Assembly: GCF_008923205.2 (NCBI RefSeq)
Contig: NZ_WBMS02000016.1
Location: 146,970-210,969, forward strand
DNA length: 64,000 nucleotides
Direction of reading: 5' to 3'
From: Actinomadura physcomitrii
Lineage (GTDB): Bacteria > Actinomycetota > Actinomycetes > Streptosporangiales > Streptosporangiaceae
Shown: positions 42,592-51,181 of the stretch, in pieces
Numbering within the stretch: the stretch's first letter is position 1
Layout: each line of letters opens with the position of its first letter
Translations under genes and position numbers: made by a program
The notes under the pieces: model-generated
The model's database searches: none
What the model was told of the DNA's origin: nothing
What the model saw: the letters and a program-made list of their open reading frames with translations, nothing else

Positions 42592-44742
42592 TCAGGCATG
42601 CCAATGTTCGACGTCCTTGCCCTTGGCGAGGTCACGGACGACGATCTTGCCGCTGGACGTGCCGAACAGAACGGATCTGCCGTCGGGGCTGAGCGCCGCG
42701 GTGGTGAGGATGGAACCCGTATCGGACTCGGGCAGCTCGGAGGGCGAGCGCTGAAGTGACGGGGACAGCCGCCACTCCTCGAGGCCATCCTCGCCTTGGG
42801 CGAGCAGGTGGGTGCCGTCCGGTGTGAACAGCAGCCGGTCGATGGCCTGGGAAGTGTCGAGGGTGCCGAGCTGCCGCCGGCGGTCGACGTTCCAGAGGGT
42901 CACCGCCGGATAGCCGTCCAGGGCGAGGCTGTGGCCGTCGGGGCTGAAGGCCATGTTGTTGGGCGGCTCGGTGGTACCTGGTGGGGTGACCGCGCCGATC
43001 TGTTTCCGTTCGGAGACGTCCCACAGCGTGACGCCCGGGCCGTGCATGCCGGTGCAGGCGAGCGTGGTGCCGTCGGGGCTCACCGTGGAGATCACACAAC
43101 CCTCGTCCGGGACGATCTGTTCTGTGCGCGGGTCCTTGCCGATGCGCCAGACGAGGTGGTCTCCGTGCTCGCCGAATGCCATGAGCCTTCCGCCGCCGGA
43201 GTCGAAGGTCAGGCGGCTCGCGTCACTGAAGTCGTTCGTCTTCGCGATCTGTTTGTGAGTCTCGAGGTTCCACACCGCCGTAGCCCCGTACGACGGTGAC
43301 ATGGCGAGTTCTCGGCCGTCCGGGCTGAGCGCCATGGCGACCGGATCCTCACCGCTGTCGCCGCCGAGGTGAAGCGTCGAGATGCGCCGGTGGGTCCGCA
43401 CGTCGTAGACCCGGATCTGCTTGTCGCCGAGGGCGATCGCGACCGTCCGGCCGTCCGGGCTGAAGGCCGCGCCGGTCGGGTGAGGGGGGGCCGAAGGGGC
43501 GGCGGACGGGGAATCCGTGGAGTCCGGCGGGTCCGTGATCAGGTAGCTGGGGAACGGCTCCGGAGAGCCGGTCGCGCTGCCGGCCGATGGGTCGGTGTCA
43601 ACGTTGAGCAAGGCCGCGAGGCTCGCGAAGCCCACCAGCACGCACACCAGGACCGGCGCCAGCCGCGGAACCCGTTTCTGCCGAAGCGGGGTGGGCGGCT
43701 GCTTGATCGGCGGCACCGGCCGCGTGGTCACGTACCTGGTCCTCGGCTGCGGCGCGGCGGACGCGGGCGCTGCGGCCGACCTGGGCGGTGGGGTGGACGC
43801 GGTGACGGCCGAGCCCGCATTGCCGGCGGGCGGGGAGGGCGCCTTTCCGGCGCCGGCCGGCGACGCGGGCGCAGCCGGTGCCGTCGGCGTCACCGGCGCG
43901 GGCGGCGGGGGCGGCGGGGCGTTCTCCGGGGCGGCGCGGAGGATGCGGTCCAGGGCGGCGGCGACTTCGTCGGCGTCGGCCCGGCGCTCCGGGTCGCGGA
44001 CCAGGAGCGAGGCCAGCACCGGGGTGAGCGGTCCCGCATTGCGCGGGGCGGGCGGGTCCTGGGTGAGCAGGGTCAGCAGGATCGACGCGTAGTCCGGGCC
44101 CTGGTAGGGCGGGCGGCCCTCGACCGCGTTGAAGAGTGTGGCGCCCAGCGACCACAGGTCTGCGGGCGGCCCGGCGGCCTCGTTGCGGGCCTGTTCGGGG
44201 GCGACGAACGCCGGGGTGCCGCTCATCTCGCCGGGTGCGCCGGGAGTCCGCTGCCCGCTCTGCCGGGCGATGCCGAAGTCGGTGATGACGACCCGGTCGC
44301 GGTCGGTGACGAAGACGTTGGCGGGTTTGAGGTCCCGGTGCACGATCCCGGCCGCGTGGGCCTCGCGGAGGGCGGCGAGCATCTCGGCGCCGATCTCGGC
44401 GGCCCGGCGCGGTGGCAGCCTGACCTCCTCGCGGAGGATTTCGGCGAGCGAGCGGCCCTTGAGCAGCTCCATCACGATCATCGGGGAGCCGTCGTGCTCG
44501 ATGACGTCGAACACGGTGACGATGCCCGGATGGCTGAGCGCGGCCGTCGACCGCGCCTCGTTCATGGCGCGCTCCGCCAGTTCCGCGGGCTCGTCCTCGG
44601 CCGCGAGGAGGATCTCCTTCACCGCCACGTCGCGGTTCAGCAGCTCGTCCCGCGCCCGCCAGACCCGGCCCATGGACCCCTGCCCGATGACCGAGAGCAG
44701 CCGGTAGCGACCGTTGATCAGTTCCCGCCCGGCGTCAGGCAC
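42592..44742 (-). CDS. PknB-type Ser/Thr protein kinase with extracellular WD40 sensor
   Basis: A 716-residue receptor kinase. The kinase domain (about residues 13-270) looks active: glycine loop IGQGSMGRV, Lys42 (VAVKE), HRDLKPAN and DFGIAR, then GTPAFVAPEQ. A Pro/Ala-rich juxtamembrane stretch and one membrane helix (about 360-381, LAPVLVCVLVGFASLAALL) follow. A WD40 propeller (about 415-710) has repeats such as AFSPDGRTVAIALGDKQIRVYDV. Hence the cytoplasmic kinase is fused to an external ligand-binding propeller. It is convergent with the LRV gene, with a 233-base gap. Confidence 0.93.
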   Translation of the reverse strand: MPDAGRELINGRYRLLSVIGQGSMGRVWRARDELLNRDVAVKEILLAAEDEPAELAERAMNEARSTAALSHPGIVTVFDVIEHDGSPMIVMELLKGRSLAEILREEVRLPPRRAAEIGAEMLAALREAHAAGIVHRDLKPANVFVTDRDRVVITDFGIARQSGQRTPGAPGEMSGTPAFVAPEQARNEAAGPPADLWSLGATLFNAVEGRPPYQGPDYASILLTLLTQDPPAPRNAGPLTPVLASLLVRDPERRADADEVAAALDRILRAAPENAPPPPPPAPVTPTAPAAPASPAGAGKAPSPPAGNAGSAVTASTPPPRSAAAPASAAPQPRTRYVTTRPVPPIKQPPTPLRQKRVPRLAPVLVCVLVGFASLAALLNVDTDPSAGSATGSPEPFPSYLITDPPDSTDSPSAAPSAPPHPTGAAFSPDGRTVAIALGDKQIRVYDVRTHRRISTLHLGGDSGEDPVAMALSPDGRELAMSPSYGATAVWNLETHKQIAKTNDFSDASRLTFDSGGGRLMAFGEHGDHLVWRIGKDPRTEQIVPDEGCVISTVSPDGTTLACTGMHGPGVTLWDVSERKQIGAVTPPGTTEPPNNMAFSPDGHSLALDGYPAVTLWNVDRRRQLGTLDTSQAIDRLLFTPDGTHLLAQGEDGLEEWRLSPSLQRSPSELPESDTGSILTTAALSPDGRSVLFGTSSGKIVVRDLAKGKDVEHWHA

Positions 44743-44921
44743 GCCCCGTCACCCCGTCCACCAAGATCTACGACCCAGCGTGCCTTCGACGCCATGCCCA
44801 TGGCAACAGTTCCCGGTCGGATCACGGTCGGCGGCGACATTTCCCCTGCGCCGCGACGTCATAGGGAGTCGACCGCGCGGGCCGGGGACGGGCAGGATAC
44901 GGGGGCCGCGCCGCCGGCCGC

Positions 44922-45002
44922 GGCCATCCCCGCGCGATCAACAACCTGGCCATCCAATCCCTGCTGGCCACCTTCATCGCCGACGACCTGCACACCACGG
45001 CC
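44922..45002 (+). pseudogene. Fragment of an ExeA/TniB-like transposition AAA ATPase
   Basis: In one plus-strand frame these 81 bases encode GHPRAINNLAIQSLLATFIA and a few more residues. This matches the C-terminal sensor-2 region of actinomycete ExeA/TniB-like AAA ATPases carried by transposons. There is no start, no Walker motifs and no continuation. It abuts a broken BTAD regulator on the other strand, so the locus is a scrap of mobile DNA. Confidence 0.5.
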
Positions 45003-45011
45003 CCGCCAGGA

Positions 45012-45840
45012 CGCCCGTTCGAGGGTGGCGAGCGCCAGTTCGGGTTTGTCTTCCTTGACGAGCTGGACGTAGTGGCCCAGGGCGTCGACGACGGTGCGGC
45101 GGAGGTGTTCGCGGTAGGTCTCGGCCCAGGAGAATCCGAAGTCCTCGGCGAACCCTCCGGTATAGAGGTCGCTGACCTGGGCGAGTGCGTTGATCCGGCT
45201 GTCGGTGTCGTCGGCTGCGGCTCGCTTGGCGTCTGCGAGCGTGGCGGTCAGTTGCCAGAGGTCGACGTCGACGAGGTCGTGATCGATGCGGTATCGGCCG
45301 GCGGTGTGGATGAGGAACCTGGGTTCGGTGAGGCCGGTCGCGGTTCGCAGGACTCCGCGGATGCTGGAGGTGGCGCTGTTGAACGCGTTGACCGCGGACT
45401 GGGGCGTGGCGTCTGGCCAGAGCGTACCGATTGCTTGATCGCGGGTGGCGCCCTTGGGGTGCAGAGCGAGGTAGGCGAGCAGGTGCTTGGCGCCTGTGCG
45501 CAGGCCGGTGGTGATGGGGCCGTCCGCGGTGTGCAGGAGGACCGGCCCGAGCACGTGAAGCCGGGCGGGAGCCTTCGGTGACGCGGCGGGGCGGCGGGAC
45601 GAGGCTGGTGACGTTGGGTGGGACGGGTTCAGGTGGCGTGTCGGTGGCCTGCGGGGACGCGGGCGCGTTCGGGTTCGCTGCCGTTGGCGGTCTGGATGGT
45701 CTGCAGCATGCCGGCGGCGTCGTCTGCGGTGATGTGGAACAGGCGCGCTTGCGCGAACTGGTCGGCGTCGGGGCCGTGGGCGGCGGTGACGGTGCCGTCC
45801 GCGGCCAGGTGCAGGGGGTCGCGGCCGTGTCCTCGTGCGG
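45012..45840 (-). pseudogene. Broken BTAD (SARP-like) regulator remnant
   Basis: One minus-strand frame encodes a bacterial transcriptional activator module: ARLHVLGPVLLHTADG, a winged-helix region (GAKHLLAYLALHPKGATRDQAIGTLWPD) and ALAQVSDLYTGGFAEDFGFSWAETYREHL, stopping abruptly after LALATLERA near 45012. The upstream part (HLAADGTVTAAHGPDADQFAQARLFHITADDAAG) lies in a different frame that ends at 45629. Both ends are missing and at least one frameshift separates the parts. It resembles LysM/BTAD regulators of Streptomyces-like genomes. Confidence 0.7.
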
Positions 45841-45850
45841 TCAAAGGGTC

Positions 45851-45880
45851 TTGTGGGACATGTCCACAGGATGTATACAA
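45851..45880 (+). promoter_or_regulatory. Promoter and operator of the FCD-GntR catabolic operon
   Basis: TTGTGG (45851-45856) and TATACA (45874-45879) are 17 bases apart, giving a predicted transcript start about nine bases before or at the ATG at 45888, that is, a nearly leaderless mRNA. ATGTATACAA (45871-45880) matches the GTATAC-centred palindrome bound by FCD-type GntR regulators and overlaps the -10. A second perfect palindrome, GGACATGTCC, lies at 45856-45865 in the spacer. Autoregulation by the adjacent GntR protein is inferred. Confidence 0.6.
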
Positions 45881-45887
45881 GTTGCCT

Positions 45888-46574
45888 ATGAGCAGTGTGC
45901 AGAATGTCGGCAGACGGGCGGGGTCCGCTCAGGACCTCGCCTACGACTGGCTGAAGAGGCATATCTCCGAGCTTCCCCGGGACGGTGGGGTGTTCCTGAG
46001 CGAGTCGGAGGTGGCCCAGGCGGCGGGCACCTCGCGGACGCCGGTACGCGAGGCTCTGCTGCGGCTGGAGACCGAGGGGATGCTGAGGATCATCCCGAAG
46101 AAGGGCGCCTACATCCCGCCGGTCCCCGACAGCGAGATCGAGAGCGTGATGCAGGCGCGCGGGCTGGTCGAGGACTGGTGCGTCCGGCGCGTCGTCCCGG
46201 CGGAGCCGGCGTTCGTGGCCGAGCTCGAACAGATCATGGACGAGCAGCGGGCGCTGATCGACGATCCGGTCGGGTTCATCGACCGGGACCGGGCCTTCCA
46301 CCGGGCGATCGTCCGCCAAGCGGGCAACCCCGTGCTCGCGGAGTTCTACGAGTCGCTGCGCGAGCGGCAGATCCGCATGGGGCTGCGCGCCGTGGCGCGA
46401 GAGGAGAACCGCGCGAGGACGGTGCTGGACGAGCACGCGGCGATCGTCGCCGGCCTTGTCGCCGGCGACGCCGGCGAGGCCCTCGCCGCGCACCTGGCGA
46501 GCACGCTGGCGGTCCTGCGGCTGCCGGTCTCCGGCGAGCGGGCCGGCGGGCGCTCGGTGAGCGGGCTGTCGTGA
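45888..46574 (+). CDS. GntR-family (FCD) transcriptional regulator
   Basis: A 228-residue regulator: an N-terminal winged HTH (LSESEVAQAAGTSRTPVREALLRLETEGML) and a C-terminal all-helical FCD ligand domain with metal-type residues (DRDRAFHRAIV, EHAAIVAGL). FCD-GntR proteins usually respond to organic acids. It is the first gene of a long same-strand run, and its stop overlaps the next gene (GTGA), so it probably controls the whole operon. No Shine-Dalgarno is visible, consistent with a leaderless message. Confidence 0.92.
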   Translation: MSSVQNVGRRAGSAQDLAYDWLKRHISELPRDGGVFLSESEVAQAAGTSRTPVREALLRLETEGMLRIIPKKGAYIPPVPDSEIESVMQARGLVEDWCVRRVVPAEPAFVAELEQIMDEQRALIDDPVGFIDRDRAFHRAIVRQAGNPVLAEFYESLRERQIRMGLRAVAREENRARTVLDEHAAIVAGLVAGDAGEALAAHLASTLAVLRLPVSGERAGGRSVSGLS

Positions 46575-47404
46575 GGGTCGCGCTGGTCCAGGTGGACAGC
46601 CCGGCGGGCGAGCCCGCCGGGGAACGCCGTGCCCGAGTCGGAGACCTCGTGCGGTCCGCGGGCGAGGCCGATCTGGTGGTCCTGCCCGAGCTGTGGGCGG
46701 CGGGATACTTCGCGTTCGACGATTATGCGGCGGAGGCGGAGGATTTCGAGGGCCCGACCTTGGCGGCCGCACGCGGCTGGGCCGGAGAACTGGACGCGCA
46801 CGTCCACCTCGGCAGCTTCGTCGAGCGCGACGCGGACGGGCGGCTCTTCAACACGGCGGTGCTGCTGTCGCCGGAGGGCGAGGTCGAGCATGTCTACCGC
46901 AAGATCCATGTGTTCGGTTACCGGTCGCGGGAGGCCGAGCTGCTCACCGCGGGCGACGATGCACCGGTGGCCGCCACGGCGATCGGCCGGGTCGCCGCGA
47001 CGACCTGCTACGACCTCCGGTTCCCGGAGCTGTGGCGGAGCCTGGTCGACGGCGGCGCCCGCACCGTGATCGTCCCGGCGGCGTGGCCGGCGGCGCGCCG
47101 GGAACACTGGCGGCTGTTCACGTCCTGCCGCGCGGTCGAGGAGCAGATCGTGCTCATCGCCTGCAACGCCGTCGGCGTCCAGCACGGCGTCGAACTCGGC
47201 GGGCACAGCCGCGTCGTCGACCCCTGGGGCACGGTGCTCGCGGAGGCCGGCGCCGAGCCGGGCGTCACCTGGTGCGACGTCGACACGGCGGTCGTCGACC
47301 GGGCACGAGCCGAGTTCCCCGTCCTCGCCGACCGGCGCGGCGATCTGCCCTTCGCCGGAAATGCCCCTGCCCCCCACTCTGGAACGGCGGCCCCACGCGC
47401 ATGA
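46571..47404 (+). CDS. Carbon-nitrogen hydrolase (nitrilase superfamily)
   Basis: A 277-residue amidase/omega-amidase-like enzyme with the full catalytic triad: Glu40 (VVLPELW), Lys111 (YRKIHVFGY) and Cys146 (ATTCYDLRFPELWR). It cleaves a C-N bond of an amide, carbamoyl group or nitrile in the cytoplasm. The GTG start overlaps the gntR stop, and the stop overlaps the DUF2848 ATG (ATGA). It is probably the first or last hydrolytic step of the imported substrate's breakdown. Confidence 0.92.
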   Translation: MRVALVQVDSPAGEPAGERRARVGDLVRSAGEADLVVLPELWAAGYFAFDDYAAEAEDFEGPTLAAARGWAGELDAHVHLGSFVERDADGRLFNTAVLLSPEGEVEHVYRKIHVFGYRSREAELLTAGDDAPVAATAIGRVAATTCYDLRFPELWRSLVDGGARTVIVPAAWPAARREHWRLFTSCRAVEEQIVLIACNAVGVQHGVELGGHSRVVDPWGTVLAEAGAEPGVTWCDVDTAVVDRARAEFPVLADRRGDLPFAGNAPAPHSGTAAPRA

Positions 47405-48087
47405 CGTCGAGCACACTGCTGAACCTCACCATCGCCGGTTCCGGCGAGCCGCTGCCGGTCAGCCCGGAACGGCTCGTCGTCGCCGGATACACGGGCGCGG
47501 ACGAGACGGCCGTGGCCAGGCACATCGAGGAGCTGGCCGCCATCGGCGTCCCGCCGCCGGCGGCGGTGCCGATGTTCTACGACCTCGATCCGGCGCTGCT
47601 CGGCACCGGCGCCCGCGTCGAGGTGGGCGGGCCCGCCACGTCCGGGGAGGTGGAGCCGGTGCTGATCCGGCACCGGGGCGCCTACTTTCTGGGCGTCGGC
47701 TCCGACCATACCGACCGGGCGCTCGAACGGAGCGACATCGCGGCCGCCAAGGCGGCGTGCCCCAAACCAGTCGGCACCGCCGTGCTGCCGATCGGCCCCG
47801 ACCCGTCCTTCCCGGAGTGGGACAGGATCGAGGCGAGTTGCGCGGTGGACGGACGCGCCTACCAGGCGGGCCAGGCGTCCTCGCTGCGGCATCCGGCGGA
47901 TCTGGTCGAGCGCATGACCGCCGTCCTGGGCGAGGTCTCCGGCGACCTGGTGCTGTTCTGTGGAACGTTCCCGCTCCTGGACGGCTCCTTCGTGCACGGT
48001 GAGACCTGGTCGCTGAGCCTGCGGCTCCCCGGGCTCGCCCAGCTGACGCACACCTACACGACCGCATCGAGGCAGGAGCGCCCATGA
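47401..48087 (+). CDS. DUF2848 family protein
   Basis: A 228-residue protein matching the DUF2848 pattern: ERLVVAGYTGAD, VPMFYDLDPALL, YFLGVGSDHTDRALER and KAACPKPVGTAVLP. The family is related in fold to fumarylacetoacetate hydrolases, but its reaction is not established as far as I know. It is coupled by ATGA overlaps on both sides, which ties its function closely to the nitrilase-family enzyme and the cupin. Confidence 0.85.
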   Translation: MTSSTLLNLTIAGSGEPLPVSPERLVVAGYTGADETAVARHIEELAAIGVPPPAAVPMFYDLDPALLGTGARVEVGGPATSGEVEPVLIRHRGAYFLGVGSDHTDRALERSDIAAAKAACPKPVGTAVLPIGPDPSFPEWDRIEASCAVDGRAYQAGQASSLRHPADLVERMTAVLGEVSGDLVLFCGTFPLLDGSFVHGETWSLSLRLPGLAQLTHTYTTASRQERP

Positions 48088-48434
48088 GCAAGCCCGAACA
48101 CGAGTTCTTCCCGGTCGCCGACGTCGACTTCACCGTCTGCCCAGGCGGCGACCCCAAGATCACCGAGCGGATCCTGGCCGCGGACGGCGACTCGGGCGTC
48201 GCCACCCGCGTCCTGCGGTACGAGCCGGGCGCCGACTCGACGCCGATGGGCGTCCAGCGGCACGACTTCTGGGAGGAGGTCTACATCCTGGAGGGCTCGT
48301 TCGTCGACCTCACGCTGGGTGAGACCTTCACGGCCGGCATGTACGCGTGCCGCCCGCCGGGCATGCCGCACGGCCCCTGGCGGACCGATGAGGGAGTGCT
48401 CACCTTCGAGGTCCGCTACCGGGACCGGTCATGA
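48084..48434 (+). CDS. Cupin-domain protein
   Basis: A 116-residue single cupin. Motif 1 resembles RHDFWEEVYILEGSFVD (His/Glu metal ligands) and motif 2 is CRPPGMPHGPW (His). It may be a small dioxygenase, isomerase or decarboxylase, or a binding protein. It overlaps both neighbours by four bases, so it is made in step with DUF2848 and the ABC binding protein. Confidence 0.85.
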   Translation: MSKPEHEFFPVADVDFTVCPGGDPKITERILAADGDSGVATRVLRYEPGADSTPMGVQRHDFWEEVYILEGSFVDLTLGETFTAGMYACRPPGMPHGPWRTDEGVLTFEVRYRDRS

Positions 48435-49435
48435 CCGTCCGGTCGCGACGCCGCCGCTTGCTCTCGCCGGTCCTGGCCGCCGTGCTGGTCGCCGGTGGGT
48501 GCGGCTTCGGGACGGGGCCGGGCGACAAGCTCACCTGGAAGGTCGGAACGCTCCAGTGCTCGACCGACTGCGGCTTCCTGAAGATGGCCGAGGAGAAGGG
48601 CTTCTTCAAGCGCCGCGGCGTCCACGTCGAGTTCGTGACGCTGCAGAGCGCCTCGCAGGCGCTGCCCGCGCTGGCCTCCGGCGAGGTGGACGCGGTCGAG
48701 CAGAACGCCGGTGCCTTCTTCATCGCCTCCGAGCGGGGAGACCTCGACGCCTCCATCATCGGCTCGACCATGATCGGGCTGCCGTGGGCGATCTACGCGA
48801 AGAAGGGGATCACCAGCCTGGCGCAGCTGCGGCGCAAGAGCATCGCGATCTCCTCGCCGACGGGACTGCCGACGACGATCGCGAACGTGATGTTCGCACG
48901 GGCCGGCGTCTCGCCCGCGTCCATGCAGCGGCTCAACGGCGGCGGCAACGCCGACCGCTACCGGGCGGTCGTCGCGGGCACCACCGACAGCGCGTCCTCG
49001 CCCGCCGACTATGTGCCCCGGGCCCGCAAAGACGGCGTCAACGTGGTGGCCTTGTCCACCGACGTCGTCCCGGACTACCCGCGGTACTCCATCATCGCGC
49101 GCAACGACCGGCTGGCCGCCAAACCCCAGGCCGCGCGCCGCTACCTGGCCGGGCTGATGGACGGGTACCGCTACGCCTACGCCCATCCCCGCGAGACCAA
49201 GGCGCTCGCGGCCAAGGAGGCCGGCACCACCGCCGACGACCCCTATGTCACCTACATGTACGACCTGATCGCAGGGAAGCGGCTCGTGGACCCGGACGCC
49301 GGCGTCGCCCGGCCGCGGCTGGAGTACCTGTCGAACCTGCTGGTCAAGACCGGGCAGCTCAGCCGCCCGGCCGACCTCACCACGCTGGTCGACGACGGCC
49401 CGCAGCGGGACGCGCTCGCGATGGCGCGTCCGTGA
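48431..49435 (+). CDS. ABC transporter substrate-binding lipoprotein (SsuA/NMT1-like)
   Basis: A 334-residue solute-binding protein. The lipoprotein signal has VAGGC (Cys near residue 25). The mature part begins KVGTLQCSTDCGFLKMAEEKGFFKRRGV, typical of the SsuA/TauA/NMT1 family that binds sulfonates, nitrate or pyrimidine precursors. It forms a complete importer with the next two genes. Confidence 0.9.
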   Translation: MTVRSRRRRLLSPVLAAVLVAGGCGFGTGPGDKLTWKVGTLQCSTDCGFLKMAEEKGFFKRRGVHVEFVTLQSASQALPALASGEVDAVEQNAGAFFIASERGDLDASIIGSTMIGLPWAIYAKKGITSLAQLRRKSIAISSPTGLPTTIANVMFARAGVSPASMQRLNGGGNADRYRAVVAGTTDSASSPADYVPRARKDGVNVVALSTDVVPDYPRYSIIARNDRLAAKPQAARRYLAGLMDGYRYAYAHPRETKALAAKEAGTTADDPYVTYMYDLIAGKRLVDPDAGVARPRLEYLSNLLVKTGQLSRPADLTTLVDDGPQRDALAMARP

Positions 49436-49464
49436 CCGACCCCCTCGCGGAGAAGGAGAAGCCC

Positions 49465-50286
49465 ATGGCCGCAAACCAGGCGGGCGTGTCGATAGAAGAC
49501 GTGTCCAAGACCTTCGTCACGCGCACCGGCAAACAGGTCGACGAGGTCCATGTGCTCGACCACGTCTCGCTGCGCGTCGAACCGGGCGAGATCGTCGCTC
49601 TGACCGGGCTGAGCGGCTGCGGCAAGACGACCCTGCTGCGCATCCTGCTCGGACTCGAACGGGCCGACTCCGGGCGCGTCCTCGTGAACGGCTCCGAGGT
49701 GACGGGATGCGGCGCGGACCGCAGCATGGTCTTCCAGAACGCGCAGCTCTTCCCCTGGCGCAGCGCCCTGGGAAACGTCGAGTTCGGCCTGGAGGCGCGC
49801 GGCGTGCCGAAGAGCGAGCGGCGGCGGACGGCGCTGGAGAAACTCGAACTCGTCGGACTCGGCCACGCCACCGACCGCCGGCCCGACCAGCTCTCCGGCG
49901 GGATGCAGCAGCGCGTCGGTCTGGCCCGGGCGCTGAGCGTCGACCCCGCGGTCCTGCTCATGGACGAGCCGTTCGGCGCGCTCGACGCGCAGACGCGCGA
50001 GGGCCTGCAGGCCGAGGTGCTGCGCATCCACCGCGAGACCGGCAAGACGATCATCTTCGTGACGCACGACCTGGACGAGGCCGTCCTGCTCGCCCACCGC
50101 GTCGTCCTGATGGCCCCGAACCCCGGCCGGATCGACCGGATCTTCCCGATCGAGCTGCCGGCGCCGCGAACCGACCTCGTGACCGTGCGGGGCCGCAAGG
50201 AGTTCGGCGCGCAGCGCCACGAGATCTGGCACCGGCTCATGACCGGGGCGTCCGCGCAGGCCGCGGCGGAACCGGCGACCACCTAG
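49465..50286 (+). CDS. ABC transporter ATPase (SsuB/TauB-like)
   Basis: A 273-residue nucleotide-binding subunit: Walker A GLSGCGKTT, Q loop VFQNAQLFPW, signature LSGGMQQRVGLARAL, Walker B LLMDEPFGALD and switch His in VTHDLDEAV. The ATG at 49465 follows AAGGAG; GTG 49432 is an alternative overlapping the binding-protein stop. It powers the adjacent permease. Confidence 0.94.
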   Translation: MAANQAGVSIEDVSKTFVTRTGKQVDEVHVLDHVSLRVEPGEIVALTGLSGCGKTTLLRILLGLERADSGRVLVNGSEVTGCGADRSMVFQNAQLFPWRSALGNVEFGLEARGVPKSERRRTALEKLELVGLGHATDRRPDQLSGGMQQRVGLARALSVDPAVLLMDEPFGALDAQTREGLQAEVLRIHRETGKTIIFVTHDLDEAVLLAHRVVLMAPNPGRIDRIFPIELPAPRTDLVTVRGRKEFGAQRHEIWHRLMTGASAQAAAEPATT

Positions 50287-50310
50287 CCCGCTCCCGGACG
50301 GAGTACAGAC

Positions 50311-51150
50311 ATGACCACCACCGAGCACGGCGAACAGCGAGCCGCCCGCCCCGCGGAGCCCGCCCGCACCCGGCCCCCGTTCCACCGGCGGCACCGCAGC
50401 GGCCTGATCACCACCGCGTCGATCGTCGTCGTCCTGGCGTTCTGGGAGATCACCGGACGCCGCATGAACCCGATCTTCTCCTCCTACCCGAGCGCGATCG
50501 TGCGGAAGTTCGACGTCCAGGTGCGGTCCGGGCTGCTGCCGCAGGCACTGCTCGACAGCCTCCAGCCGCTGCTGCTCGGCTTCTGCGTCGCGGCGCTGAT
50601 CGGCATCCCGGTCGGCCTGCTGATCGGCCGCTACCGCGCGGCGGACGCCGCGCTGGGCGTCTACGTCACCGCCGGCTACGCCATGCCGCTGGTCGCCCTG
50701 ATCCCGCTGTTCATGCTCTGGTTCGGGCTGGGGTTCACGGTCAAGGTCGTCATCGTCGTGGTGATGACGGTGTTCCCGATCGTGATCAACACGCGGGCCG
50801 GGGTGCGCGCGGTGCCGCGCGCGCTGACCGAGGTCGGCACGTCCTTCATGGCCTCGGAGTTGCACATCGTCCGGAAGATCATCCTGCCGGCCACCGTGCC
50901 GCACATCATGACCGGCCTTCGGCTGGGCATCGGGCGCGCGGTGATCGCCATCGTCATCGCCGAGTTCTTCACCGCGATCGGCGGACTCGGCGGGCAGATC
51001 ATCCTGGCCGGCCAGCGGTTCGACACCGCGGGTCTGTTCGTGCCGGTGACCGTGCTCATGGTCCTCGGCGTCGGGCTCACCCACCTGGTCGGCTGGCTGG
51101 AGACGAAGGTGGCGCCCTGGGCCGGGCCCGCGGACACCGACCAGGACTGA
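50311..51150 (+). CDS. ABC transporter permease (SsuC/TauC-like)
   Basis: A 279-residue inner-membrane subunit with about six helices. The ATPase-contact EAA loop region reads GVRAVPRALTEVGTSFMASELHIVRKIILPATVPHIMTG. It begins 24 bases after the ATPase gene. With the two preceding genes it makes a standard type I importer of the sulfonate/nitrate/taurine group; the real substrate should match the downstream hydroxylase. Confidence 0.92.
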   Translation: MTTTEHGEQRAARPAEPARTRPPFHRRHRSGLITTASIVVVLAFWEITGRRMNPIFSSYPSAIVRKFDVQVRSGLLPQALLDSLQPLLLGFCVAALIGIPVGLLIGRYRAADAALGVYVTAGYAMPLVALIPLFMLWFGLGFTVKVVIVVVMTVFPIVINTRAGVRAVPRALTEVGTSFMASELHIVRKIILPATVPHIMTGLRLGIGRAVIAIVIAEFFTAIGGLGGQIILAGQRFDTAGLFVPVTVLMVLGVGLTHLVGWLETKVAPWAGPADTDQD

Positions 51151-51181
51151 GCCCGACGACCACGCCTCACCGAGGGAGACC

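Noticed and set aside
44859..46772. 637-codon minus-strand frame across the GntR and nitrilase-family genes
   Set aside because: Only its C-terminal third has family similarity (the BTAD remnant); the rest is antisense to real genes and Arg/Pro/His-rich.
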